The position numbers and the translations under genes are program-made. From Thuidium tamariscinum (taxonomy: Eukaryota > Streptophyta > Bryopsida > Hypnales > Thuidiaceae): a stretch of 64,000 nucleotides of DNA. Below the pieces are notes generated by a model. That model was not told the origin of the DNA and ran no database searches. It saw only the letters and a list, made by a program, of their open reading frames with translations. Below, in pieces: positions 36,031-46,727 of the stretch; position 1 is the stretch's first letter; every line of letters begins with the position of its first letter. Location: the NCBI GenBank assembly GCA_947034885.2, contig OX344753.2, forward strand, positions 1,302,001-1,366,000, in the 5' to 3' direction.

Positions 36031-37620
36031 TCATTTCCATTCGTCACGATCACCATCCTTGAACAAATGCAGAGTCGGAATTTCATCTTTCAGGGCATGG
36101 TTAGCTTCGATGGGCAGCGTGGCAGACACACCCGAATGCACACGAGCCAGCGCGTCCTCAGCCTGCTGCTGCCAATTGGTGGCGCACGTCAACATGACGA
36201 GAGTGACAGTTTGAGTGACCATGCCCATGATCATGCCCAGCCAGAGACCGCGTCCTTTCAAATCGTACACAAACGCAAGCACGACTGCAGCAGGCCAGCC
36301 CACTAAATAGTACGCCCCCAGATTGGCAATCGCACCGAAAGCCTGCCTCCCACATCCACGCGCCACTCCTGACAACACTCCTTGTATCGAGTCCATTAAA
36401 TGCATGATCGCAAGCAAGGGAATACACACTGCTACATAATCAATGATTTCCTGCTCCTGCGTGAATGCCTTCCCCCAGACGCTTCGGAGAGCATACAAAC
36501 TGGTTGCAATCAACAAGCCTTCAGTTAGTCCTATGGACACTGCCACTGCCACTGCGCCTTTCGCAGCTTGGGGTCGTCCGGCTCCCAGCTTATTCCCCAC
36601 GCGGGTGCTCGCAGCAGCGCCTATACCGAAAGGAACCATGTAAAGGAGACAAGTGCTTGCGAGACAGATTGAAAGAGTGGAAGTCTCCAGCTGCGGATTC
36701 GGGAGAAGCCCCGAGAGGAGAACCAGACCTTCGAACGCCCAGTACTCCAAGCACATCATGACCACAGATGGAATGGCCAGTTTCATGAAAGCTGGAAGGT
36801 CGTTGAAAGCCTCCGTTGAGAAGGACGTCCACTTTCTCTTACAAGCTGCGGAGTATTTCACATATAACGCATGCCAGAGAACGTTCAGCCAGTTCGACAC
36901 GCTGTTTGCAAGCGCTGCTCCGCGAAATCCAAATCCTACCTTGTAAATAAGGATCCAGCAAAGAGGCACGTGGAGGATCAAGGTGGTGATGGAGAACATT
37001 GTCATAGGGAGCACCAGGCTTTGCGTTTGAAGAAACTTCACCAGTGGTTGCAGCGTTGCAACTGCGAATATGGTGGGAACCAAGTACCTGGCGTACACAC
37101 CTGCCAGTTCCGAGATCTCAGGGTCTTGGCCGAGAAAGACGAGCAGAGTGTCCATGTTCCACCAAACGACCGCAATGGGCAGAGATACGAGGTAGAGCAC
37201 AAACACTGCGCGTTGTAAGTAAATGCCTAGCATGTGATACTGCTTCGCTCCGTATGCTTGGCTACAAAGCGTTTCCAGTGCCGCGGCCAGGCCGATGATC
37301 AAACTGGTGCCTGACACAAAAGCGAACGAGGCTGCGATGGAGGCGGCTGCCAACTCCAATTCCCCTGTGTGGCCCACGAACATGACGGATACTACAGTCA
37401 CCAAGTATTGAAGAAGCGCCACGCACACCATGGGACCAGCGATGAAGAGTTGTTTCGTGATCTCACTCCGGATCCACTCGGGAGTGCAGGAGATTGTCTC
37501 GTCACGTCGACGCACGGCTCTTGTGACACCGCTAGCGAAGACCGTAAATGTGTATTGGGGCGCCTCCAGTTGCGCTGCTGGGAACAGAGGCTCCTGCAAA
37601 GAGCCATTTTTGTCGTCCAT
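36031..37620 (-). CDS. MATE-family (DTX/detoxification) efflux transporter
   Basis: A single uninterrupted frame encodes 529 residues, the usual size for plant DTX/MATE proteins, with two MatE domains and about 12 membrane segments. Such proteins are cation- or proton-coupled antiporters that export secondary metabolites, organic acids, hormones or xenobiotics across the plasma or vacuolar membrane; the substrate cannot be told from sequence. Visible motifs (numbered from the chosen Met): EITKQLFIAGP at 53, LETLCSQAYGAKQY at 115, PLVKFLQTQS at 192, EYWAFEGLVLLSG at 292, STRVGNKLGAG at 338, GCGRQAFGAIANLGAYYLVG at 422 and a cytosolic C-tail. The usual CGQAYGA motif has Ser for Gly. I chose ATG at 37618-37620 because it has A at -3 and G at +4 and leaves a normal N-terminus; an in-frame ATG at 37705-37707 would add 29 residues in a weak context. 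No introns. The gene is much richer in GC than its surroundings. Confidence 0.95.
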   Translation of the reverse strand: MDDKNGSLQEPLFPAAQLEAPQYTFTVFASGVTRAVRRRDETISCTPEWIRSEITKQLFIAGPMVCVALLQYLVTVVSVMFVGHTGELELAAASIAASFAFVSGTSLIIGLAAALETLCSQAYGAKQYHMLGIYLQRAVFVLYLVSLPIAVVWWNMDTLLVFLGQDPEISELAGVYARYLVPTIFAVATLQPLVKFLQTQSLVLPMTMFSITTLILHVPLCWILIYKVGFGFRGAALANSVSNWLNVLWHALYVKYSAACKRKWTSFSTEAFNDLPAFMKLAIPSVVMMCLEYWAFEGLVLLSGLLPNPQLETSTLSICLASTCLLYMVPFGIGAAASTRVGNKLGAGRPQAAKGAVAVAVSIGLTEGLLIATSLYALRSVWGKAFTQEQEIIDYVAVCIPLLAIMHLMDSIQGVLSGVARGCGRQAFGAIANLGAYYLVGWPAAVVLAFVYDLKGRGLWLGMIMGMVTQTVTLVMLTCATNWQQQAEDALARVHSGVSATLPIEANHALKDEIPTLHLFKDGDRDEWK

Positions 37621-38560
37621 TCTTTCAAAAAACTTGCCGTTGTCTGCAAATTCCTCCTGTACACACTGAATTCGCGCGCAAGGAATGTCAGCAACAGCAC
37701 ATATCATGAATGCTGTGAAGAAGCAGTCGCCGAAGGTCTCACAGGATCGGCGTAAACCTCAAACTTGAATACCATGAACTTGCAATTGACCAAAACTGAA
37801 CGACTGAAGCATTCTCTACAAACAACGAGGTGCTATCGCCGCACACGCTCACATCAATTTTGGAGCTCAGAGTATCAGAGTCCCGTTCGAAGTAGGCCAA
37901 ATCGCATTCTTCCTTATCCTCTACGAAATCTCTCTTTAACAGTGTCATTATAAGTGCGCGCGCACTGCTGTTACAAAAACGACGAAGCTCTTGAAGGATT
38001 GTTGAAGTAAAGCTACAGCACGACACTAAGTTTCAATCCCAAATTAAAATTATCCGGTCAGCTCAAGAATTCGCGACTGCTTACCGGTTTCAGTTCCCGT
38101 TTCAGTTCTCAGAATTGTAATCTCTGTAAAGTGAAGAACTTTCTTCCGACCACAGCGTCCTCCTCGACTATCGTAACCGATCTCTCAACTGGCATTGTCA
38201 GAAAAATCGCGAAATCGATTACTCCGAATTCCCAATTGAAAGTAAGAGAAAATGGGATTGAAAGTTAGTAGAGAATCTCGCAAGCCATAACTTACCAGCA
38301 GTTGCCGAAGGCACAAAACCTCCAGAAATCCCAAACCCCAAACCGTAAAACCCACGAAAAAAACAAAATTCCAGTGACTACTGCAACTGACAGGACTATC
38401 TGAAGGGATGGGAAATTGGGAATTGGGAATGACAAAGGAGCTTAGAAGCTCACAAGAATGCATGAGGATTTGGAAACCGCAACGGCCAGCGAGGGAAACT
38501 GGAACTACACCTGAAATAGCACAAATCAGCAATTCAGCACGATGGTTCCCATTATCATAT
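37621..38560. other. Upstream region of the MATE gene
   Basis: Presumed 5' UTR and promoter of the minus-strand transporter. GC stays raised to about 38540 and then falls sharply, which probably marks the end of the gene's territory. A minus-strand frame of 95 codons (37739-38026) has no recognised domain. No convincing TATA box could be chosen. Confidence 0.45.
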
Positions 38561-40099
38561 TCAGAAACTTTTTGTGGGTGTCAAAAGGGGATTCTAAAGT
38601 CTCTTAGAATGTATTTTTTGTCTAGATATCACAAGAATAAGCCACGAATCTTCAAAGTGATGATCAAAGGTATTTTTTAAAATTGCTTAGACTCTTATAG
38701 GTTCTCATGATCAATTGGAAGTACATTTTAAAGGCAAGATTTTATAGTGGTCGGTTTTAGAAAGCAATTAAAATTAGGTGCAATATCCCCAAACCACCAC
38801 TTTTTGCTACCATGCCTAGTTATCATTATTAGATTGGTCAAACCCTCATTACCCCCTTTTGCATATGAGCATTGCTCATAGTATGGACTTGTGGAGATAC
38901 TATGACCAACTTCTAAATACAAAGACCATTTGAATTGATCTAAGAATTTCCTTTTTAGCGTAGAATTTTTCATAAGATTGCTTGGAAATGCATCCTTTCT
39001 TTGTGATTTTTATGGAATATTTTGTAGTGAGATTGTTCCAGATAAAAATTCTTGTATACAAAGATTGTAGATAATCACCAAATATGTTCCACTTCTAAGT
39101 TAAAAACTAGGCATGACATTCGGCTTAGCCTGTCAAAACTATGAATGACATGTAGAGCCGGTTGGCAGGTAAATTGGTGACCTTTGCCTATACTAATTCA
39201 TGGGCAAGCTAGCCAATGAGGGCTCTTTGCTTCTTCAGATTTTTTTTAAAAATTTTAATTTTTAAACAAATAAACTCATTGGAATTTTGTAAAAATCATG
39301 GAGTCATGGAATGGGGATATTTGAGTTGAATGTAACGGTCATTTACAGAGTCTAGCCCTTAAAGGATAGACCTATAACCACTGATTTCAAGTGTTGTTGC
39401 TCATCTCTTATTTTGTTGCCATTTTGGAATTAGATATGTATGAAAAAAATTTAATATAGTTTTCAGAGATGTAATGACATGTCCTCACAAAAAATTTAGA
39501 TTTTTATAAGGAAAATTGATTTTAATGAGAATTTTTGAAGAAAAAGTGAAAAAAAAATCATATCAAGTAGGAAATTATCTCAAAAAAATCTGAAAATTTC
39601 ACAATGTCTGTACATTACAATGACAAACATCGTGGTGTAAATTCAATTTCCATGTCCTTCTATAATTAGAATGTAGTAGACATTGAAAATACATCCAAAG
39701 TTCAAATGACAATAAAATATTCAATATTACAAATTTTTATGAAATTCCAATTGGAGTAGAAACTAGAGTAGGGAACCTTCATTTCATGAATTGGGCTCAA
39801 ATTCAAAAATATCAATTTCGTGGAGAAATTTGAGATCTACACAATTTCTCAAAATACACTAAAAAGTCATATTTTGCCATCAATTTTTTTACTCAATTCT
39901 CAACAATATGAAAAACAAAGATTGGTTAGACTAAAAATTCAATTGTATACTCTTTGTAACTCAATATGAAAGGTCATAAAAAAATGTGGATGAAAAAACT
40001 ACTTCTAACCTCTTCTTGTGACCTTGGATTGTCATCCAAATGCTACAAAATGGCATTGGCAGAAGTCTAGGGCTAGACACTTAAGTGCAAACTAGGATT
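38561..40099. other. AT-rich intergenic sequence
   Basis: No gene. Around 39355 GCCCTTAAAGGATA recalls a degenerate TTAA-type end, but no partner is visible. Confidence 0.5.
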
Positions 40100-40385
40100 T
40101 TTTTTGTTTTACTTTCTAGTGCCGCATTGCACCAAAAAATAATAATTTGGCCAAAAAATGGCAAAAAATTGTGAGGTTTATTGCCATAAAACCTCAAACT
40201 ATAAAAAAATCTTAGATGAAATTGACAAATTGTGGATGAAAACATAAATGTAGACATGTGATATGTACAAATATGATATTTTCTATCCAATATGTGGATG
40301 AATGTTGAAATTTGGAGCACGACAATTACATTTTATATTGCCACTTTGGCACTTTATAAAAAATGAAAAAAACAAACCCTAATGC
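40100..40385. repeat. Family G repeat copy 2
   Basis: Aligns with 29761-30015 and 50106-50735 (TTTCTAGTGCC.CATTGCACC, TGTGGATGAATGTTG, TTTGGAGCACGAC). A minus-strand frame inside it is incidental. Confidence 0.65.
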
Positions 40386-40394
40386 AAACACTAA

Positions 40395-40705
40395 AAGTGA
40401 GTAGGCTCTAAAACAAAGCACCTTCATAAATGTATACAATTTGCACGTGTTTCTTTTTCATAGCCTTCAGCAATGTACAAACTATGTACATTTTAGGAGG
40501 TGCACCACTTTAAAGCCCTATGCCACTTCAACTTAAAAGTCTTATAACTAATTCTACAAAGTTCCGAAAAATATGAAATGACTTGTGTTAGATGTCCATT
40601 CCACTTGTCTTCTAAGTAAATTTTACTCAAAAATATTTCAAGATGTTTCACCTCCCCAAAAATTAGTTGCAGCCCTTAGATGCTCCATTATAGGACCTCC
40701 TACCT
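40395..40705. repeat. TA-flanked MITE, family F copy 3
   Basis: The right end GGACCTCCTACCT is followed by TA (40706-40707). The left end is degenerate (AGTGAGTAGGCTCTAAAAC). The body is inverted relative to copies 1 and 2. Confidence 0.75.
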
Positions 40706-40962
40706 TAATCCTCACTTGCTGTAAAAAACTTCATTTTTTCACTACATGACTATAGCAACTTTGAAACTCATGTGAACATTGCTAAGTTAGAGCTACCATA
40801 TGCATAGGTCAATTTTGGTAGATTGTGCCAAAATATATTATTTTTTGGTATTCTGCAATTCAATAGACTCATAGGAATTTTTAAATTTTTGGCAATTTAT
40901 GAGGATACTCCTAATTTTGAATTGATTCTTTCTATTCATAGGTAAATACGTTTGTTTGTTTT

Positions 40963-41912
40963 TTAACCCCTAAAGGACCAAACTACGTTTTTTGGCAATA
41001 TAGCGATTTTGGGTAGTTCACTACAAATGGAGTTTTTATTCTTTTTCTTTGAAATTTTCACACAACATGTGCCTGAGGAGTATCTTTAAGGTACAACAAG
41101 TTTCAAAACATTTGACTACACAGTCAAAAAGTTATTGCATGATATGTGATTTTCTTTGATCTTTGGGTAGCTTGGGCAGTTAAAAAACCTTCTTTAAAAA
41201 TAATTTTTTGAAAAAATGAAAAATTTCAAAAAAATTCCTTAGAATTTTGTGTATGAATGAATCCTTGAATCATTCCATTTGGATTAGTGAGTCAAAAGTT
41301 ATGAGGAGGTTTAGTTTGAGGTAGTTTGTAGCTAGTTACAAAATTCTTACACTACAAAAAAAGTTTGAAATCCTTTATTGAATTCAATTTTTGATATTTT
41401 TGGATAAAAATAATTGAAATAGGTGTAGATTGTTTATTACAACATTTTAACCATTGGGATCAGAATTTTTCAATTCCATAGATAAATTGTTTACAATTTA
41501 GTGTTTTGGCTCATTTTCTACTTCTTTGTATTTTTTTTTTCCCTCTATGCTTTACAACTCCAAATGATTTGAAATATTTTTGTGCATATAGCCAACTTGC
41601 CTTTAAGAATGAATCCAGAGAGTAACCACCAATTTGAACTTTTTTTCATACAAATGTAACCTTGAAGAGTGTAGCTGCCCAGAATTCCATAGTGGTAAAA
41701 AAAAGACTTTTAGAACTTCAAACACTAATATCTTGCAATCTACATGGTGGAAAATTTTGAAATTTTTTCTACATCTTTTCAAACAATACAACTACAAGAT
41801 CCTATGGTTACATGTGTCAAAAAATGATTAAAAAAAAATTGGTACATGTAGTACAAGTAGCAGTTTTGGAGCAGTTTTGTTGAAAACATAGTCAAAACCA
41901 TTTAGGGGTTAA
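40963..41912. repeat. TTAA-flanked element, family B copy (950 bp)
   Basis: Ends TTAACCCCTAAAGGACCAAA and CCATTTAGGGGTTAA, both bounded by TTAA. It is the least disturbed copy of the 950-bp subfamily and serves as reference for the copies at 9072, 43450, 46728 and 59145. No long frame. Confidence 0.85.
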
Positions 41913-42486
41913 GTTATCAGGAATAATTTTTTCAAATCTTTAGAAATAGTTGTAAATAATTTTCTATATTTTGACATCTTCCAAATTTTCCTGAATTCTT
42001 TATGAAATTGACCTACACATATACTATTCTAAATCATAACTTTTCTATCTTATCCCTCTTCCAATTGCCATGACCGGCTTAGCCTATCCAAGAATCTTTG
42101 TACCTAACATATAGAGTACCTCCACAAGATTTCTAATCTCAGAGTTTACTAAGCTACATATACCCTCAAATACACAAAAACATATGTTCTCATAGGTGGG
42201 GAATCTACATAATTTCACCATTTTTTTTTTTAAAGTCCTAAAAATTCTCAGTGACTTTGCCCCCATCCTCATAGTTGAACGTATTTTCAAGTTTTACAAG
42301 ATAGGCCTTTGAAATGGCCAATTACATTTCTGGCTATAACATGCAAAATGGGTTAATTTTGTAGTTGGCAAGTGATAAGAGGACTAAGCATACTAAAGAA
42401 TACGATATAAATTGTATTTCTCATCCAAAAGCTATGAAGGGTCAAAAAATGTGATAGATGTTCCAAAATGATTTCTTCAACATGTA
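41913..42486. other. AT-rich intergenic sequence
   Basis: No gene or repeat end recognised. Confidence 0.5.
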
Positions 42487-42762
42487 AGGTGGGTACACCT
42501 TAAAGTGCCACTTTTGGGTACTGTGCCTAGTAACTATTATTGGTTTGATCAAATTTTCATATAGTCTTCTTGGCAAGTGAAAGCACGTTCCAATGCACCA
42601 AAAAACGCAACATTTGGATACAGTATGCAAAAGTTATTAAGGTTCAAAGTCTATTTTTAAAAGCACTCCAGCCAAATAGGTACATAATGGAATCCAGAAA
42701 TGTACAACAACTATAGATGGCACTTTTAGGTGATTGAGGTGCAATTTTAGGTGTACCCACCT
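42487..42762. repeat. TA-flanked MITE, family A copy 4 (276 bp)
   Basis: Ends AGGTGGGTACACCTTAAA and TTTTAGGTGTACCCACCT, flanked by TA on both sides. It is more diverged than the other three copies and oriented like copy 2. Confidence 0.88.
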
Positions 42763-42789
42763 TACACATATTGATTTTGGAGGTGTACA

Positions 42790-43085
42790 CATAAGTTAAT
42801 GACGATGCTGGTTTTAGGCAGGGATTTTGGGTTGTCCTCGCCTTGTCATGATGGAAAGAGAAAACTGCCGGGCTTTTGTCAGTTCGTCTTCTTCTGTAGA
42901 AAGTTGGATGTTAGTCAATACTGCACTGGTCGGTGGCTGCAAACATGTATACGTTTCTCCATCGTCTACACTCCGCACGAGCTTCATGCTACTTGGGCAC
43001 CATACAGTAACGGCCACAAGTCTTAACACCACTGGCGCAATTCTGGAGGGTGGCACAATTCGAGAGGGACAGATAACTTAGTGCA
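42790..43085. other. Isolated higher-GC segment, possible captured gene fragment
   Basis: About 290 bp of near-balanced composition stands alone between transposons. Open frames exist on both strands: the minus frame (43056-42814) includes SSMKLVRSVDDGETYTC and SAVLTNIQLSTEEDEL, the plus frame VNTALVGGCKHVYVSPSS. Neither is recognised; the minus frame looks more protein-like. No splice structure could be resolved. Confidence 0.3.
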
Positions 43086-43215
43086 AATTTTGGCCCCCAA
43101 AATACAGTATGCTCACCTATGTTATCAAAAGAGATAATTGCAAAACTCGTTATGTGTTTGTAAAAAGACAAAGGTTTTAACTAAAAATAATTGTGAATTT
43201 TGTTAAAATGGTGAT

Positions 43216-43299
43216 ATTCTAGAATAGTGATGCAACATTCTAGAATAGGGATGCAACATTCTAGAATAGGGATGCAACATTCTAGAATAGTGATGCAAC
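43216..43299. repeat. 21-bp minisatellite, four units
   Basis: The unit begins ATTCTAGAATAG and ends GATGCAAC, differing only at one G/T position between units. Each unit holds the palindrome TTCTAGAA. Confidence 0.95.
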
Positions 43300-43318
43300 A
43301 TTCTACTACCATGGTGCA

Positions 43319-43443
43319 GAATATGTCAAAAATAGGATGACATTTCATTAAAATGACATTGAATATGTCAAAAATAGCACAACATTCCATTAAAATGACG
43401 TTGAATATGTCAAAAATGGCACACTACCATTTTAATGAAATTC
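43319..43443. repeat. 42-bp minisatellite, about three units
   Basis: Units start GAATATGTCAAAAATAG or GGC at 43319, 43361 and 43403, an exact 42-bp spacing. Confidence 0.9.
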
Positions 43444-43449
43444 ACCATA

Positions 43450-45303
43450 TTAACCCCTAAAGTTTCATGACTATGTTTTCACCGAAAATGCTAAAAAATT
43501 GCCATTTATAGAACAAGTACCAAATTTTTGAAAAAAAACTTTTCCGACATATGTAACCATAGGATCTTGTAGTATGCTAACTTGAGAACATGTGGTAAAA
43601 ATTTCAGACATTTCGACCCTATAGATTGAAAGATATAAGCATTCAAGTTCACTGAAATCATTTTTTTGGCCCTGTGAAAAACAGGGCAGCTGTACTTTCC
43701 AAGCTCACTTTTCTATGAAAAAATGTCCAAAATGGTGGTTCTTCTTTACATTCTTTTTCCTAGACAAGTTGGCCACATGCTTGAAAAATTTCACATCATT
43801 TAGAATTGTATAATATATAGGAAAAAAATAGTAAGTAGAGAGTAGCAAAGAATGATTAGAAACACTACATTATTAAGAATTTAATTATGGAATTGAAAAA
43901 TGCCAATCCCAATGGTTGCAATGTTGTAATAAACGATCTACATCCTATGATTTTATATTTTTCAAAAAATATTGAAAATTAACCCCTAAAGGCCCAAGGC
44001 TATTTTTCTATCAAAAACCACTCAAAACTGCCATTTTTGCTCTGTTTGTCCAAAAGAACAAAAAAAAGTGCTTTTATAGAATCTAACCATAGGATCTTGT
44101 GCTTTATTTGTCTGAAATCATGTGGTAAGAATTTCATGAAGTTTGACCATATGGATTGGAAGATATGAGCATTCAAAGTTGGAAAACATAGTTTTTTTAA
44201 ACACTATCCTGTAATTTCAGATGACTTTGATTGCCATTTGTTGAATTTTTTTACACTATAGACTTTGATTAAAAAAAAAATTGTGTTTAAGAATTGAGTT
44301 GAGAATCTAGGAAAAGAATTTCAAGAAAAAAATGCTTGATTTTCATTCCTTAAAAAATTATTAAGTAGAGGTAGGTTTAAGATTGAAAGAAAAATTAAAT
44401 TGTTAATAGCTCTAAGATGGAATTGAAACACAATAATCCCAATGGTGAGATTGTTCTAGCAAGAAAATTTAACCTTGTCAAGCAATTTTTTTTGAAAAAT
44501 TGTGAAAATTGCATTTAGAAATGAATCCTATAAGTGTTTTTTTTCAAAAACTGCCCGAAAACAAGATTGTTCATAACTTTCACATAACTAATCCAAATGG
44601 AATGAATCAAAGCTTCACATGTAGACAAAAATATAATCTATAAGATAAAAAAATTTAAAAATTTAATTTCAAGTTTTTGTGGATTAATTTTTTTGCCCAC
44701 TAAGTTAAAATCCACGCTTTTTGTTGTATAACTTTTGCTCCCAGGCACCAATTGAAATAAAAATTATATTCCCACAAAGCTAATCAGTTTTCCTATCTTA
44801 TGAGAAAGTTTCAAGAAGATCCATTAAAAATTGAGGTCTACGGAACCTACCCAAACTCCAAATTGTCCCCAGAGGGGACAATGGGCTTTTAGAGGTTACG
44901 TAAGATAAAGGACTTCAAAGTTTATTTCATAGTAAAAAATCTATAACTGACTACAAATTAAAAATCCTTATAAATTTTGACTCATTGATCAAAATGGAAT
45001 GATTCAATGCTTTCTACATATGTATGACTCTAAAAAATCAATTTCAAATTTTTATTTTTGAAAAAAGTAATTTTTTTTAATCTATCCAAAGCCCCAAACT
45101 GCCCAAATACGTTAAAAAGCAACATATTAGGCCATAACTTTTGACTCGTATTTCCAAATGTCATGATATTTACTGCATATGAAAGATATTCCTTGCCCCC
45201 ACCTTCTATTAAAATTTGGGCCAAAAATATTGAAATCTCTAGTCACACGTACGTGTCCAAAATTTCTATACAACCACAAAATGCATATTGGTCCTTTAAG
45301 GGA
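43450..45303. repeat. TTAA-flanked element, family B, inverted and interrupted
   Basis: It starts TTAACCCCTAAAGTTTCATG and follows the reference copy at 40963 in reverse until 43978. A second TTAA-bounded element intervenes, and the outer element resumes at about 44901 (AAAGGACTTCAAAGTTTATTT) in register with the reference. It ends near 45303 at TTGGTCCTTTAAGGG. Confidence 0.7.
43979..44899. repeat. TTAA-flanked element nested in another of its family
   Basis: The left end is TTAACCCCTAAAGGCCCAAG; the right end GGGCTTTTAGAGGTTAC keeps only TTA of the flank. It interrupts the outer element at 43450-45303. Its interior is a diverged family B body in inverted orientation. Near the right end lies ATTGTCCCCAGAGGGGACAA, a short perfect hairpin. 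Confidence 0.65.
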
Positions 45304-45469
45304 GAAACACCCATTCCCGTCCCTGTACCTTGCAGTGGAGTGTAGAGTCACTCAAATATGTCCCTAGAGTGTAGTTAATGTGTTTGACACATGTGTGAAA
45401 ATAATTTGTTGACACAGGTGAAGGACACTTAAGAAAATCTGGTTGGCTCAGGGCTGATTTTCGCAGGGT

Positions 45470-45680
45470 TCAATTTTGGGTGCACCTACTGGACACTTTC
45501 AGTGGTCTAGGCACCCATCACTTCAAAAAAACATAGAAATTACATACAATGCCCAAAAAATTTATTTCTTTTTTTGAATATTCATAATTTTCACTCGCTA
45601 ATACTAGAAAAATATCAATTTTAGGAAAATCTCCCTCCAACTATGCTGAATTCCTTAAATGGACGGTTTTGGGTGTTTCC
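45470..45680. repeat. Dispersed repeat shared with 31419-31630
   Basis: Shares TTTCAGTGGTCTAGGC, TAGAAATTACATA, GAATATTCATAATTTTCACT and GGGTGTTTCCACT with the 31-kb copy in the same order. Confidence 0.6.
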
Positions 45681-45689
45681 ACTATAGTG

Positions 45690-45895
45690 GTTAATACAAA
45701 AGAAAGATGGCACCAAACTCTATTAAACCCTAGGTTTGGTGTTCCAAGGATTTTCCTTCTATTTTTTTTCCAAACTCTAGTTCTTGGTCGTGCATTGCAT
45801 ACACTTCACAATTTAATTCTTAAAGAATGCAAATTTTTGCCCCTAAAAACTTGTGTTTGGTACATCATTGCATTTGTCTTTTGGTATCAATGCAT
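45690..45895 (+). repeat. Possible LTR fragment with primer-binding site
   Basis: 45710-45815 is similar to 17290-17425. At 45881-45893 TGGTATCAATGCA matches 11 of 13 positions of the usual plant primer-binding site complementary to initiator methionine tRNA (TGGTATCAGAGCA). No gag or pol frame follows, so this would be a relic. Confidence 0.35.
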
Positions 45896-46727
45896 GTTCA
45901 CTAGGGGCAACAAGTACTAAACCTTCAACATTGCTCTATATGCAACAAAGCACGCAAAGATTGATAAGGAAATCTAACCCATAAATGTTATTGCAACAAT
46001 TTTTTATTAATGAATGATAGATAATCATTTTGTTGGATACAATTGCAACTATTCATCCTTGCAATTTTTCATGAAAAGAGGAGGTCTTGTACAATAATTT
46101 GACTTTTAATGAGTGCTTTTGAAAAAATCTAAACCAACTATGTAGACAATGCCCAAGAGGCTGAATTGTTGAAGGACTAAAGAATGCCTCAACTTGCTAC
46201 ATGGACAAAAGGGCGTGCCAAAATGGTTTGGTTGGGCTCATTATTTCATAATGTGGGTGGAATTTGATTGATCCCACACTCATTCTTGTGTCATGGCCCA
46301 ACAAGAGCTAGCTTTAATCAAAACAAATGCTAAAATAAATTGTTGTTTGATTTGAAGAAATTATTTAGTATTCATTGTCTTAGTGGGCTTTAGAGCCACT
46401 CTTCACCACCAATTTTGTGACCAATTTGGACTCTTAGAGAAGAAACACAACATTGATAAAGTATTAGATGCACCCAAAAAAATGATATAAAAAGGTTGGT
46501 AGTAATTGAATATTGAAAATGCTATCTTCAAGATTTCCTAAAAACCAAGTTCCAACCTTTGGAATAGGTTTGACATGAATTTGAGGATTATTTAATTTTG
46601 AAAAAACCTTGTCAAACATTTTTCATTTTGTACTTGGTCTTTGAACAATGTGATGGTTATTCAAATATTGTTTAGCAATGCACAAAATATTATTATTCCA
46701 ATCTCACTCTACATCTTATTCTATGTC
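45896..46727. other. AT-rich intergenic sequence
   Basis: No gene or repeat end recognised. Confidence 0.5.

Larger units (their letters stand above)
43193..43445. repeat. Family J inverted-end element with a minisatellite interior
   Basis: Ends GTGAATTTTGTTAAAATGGT and ACCATTTTAATGAAATTCAC (18 of 20 paired). The interior is two abutting tandem arrays, listed separately, instead of the interior seen in the J copies at 3805 and 9450. A TTAA-flanked element starts five bases downstream. Confidence 0.75.

Noticed and set aside
36158..37755. Several frames of 60-128 codons antisense to or overlapping the MATE gene
   Set aside because: They are shadows of a GC-rich, strongly coding sequence and have no domains of their own.
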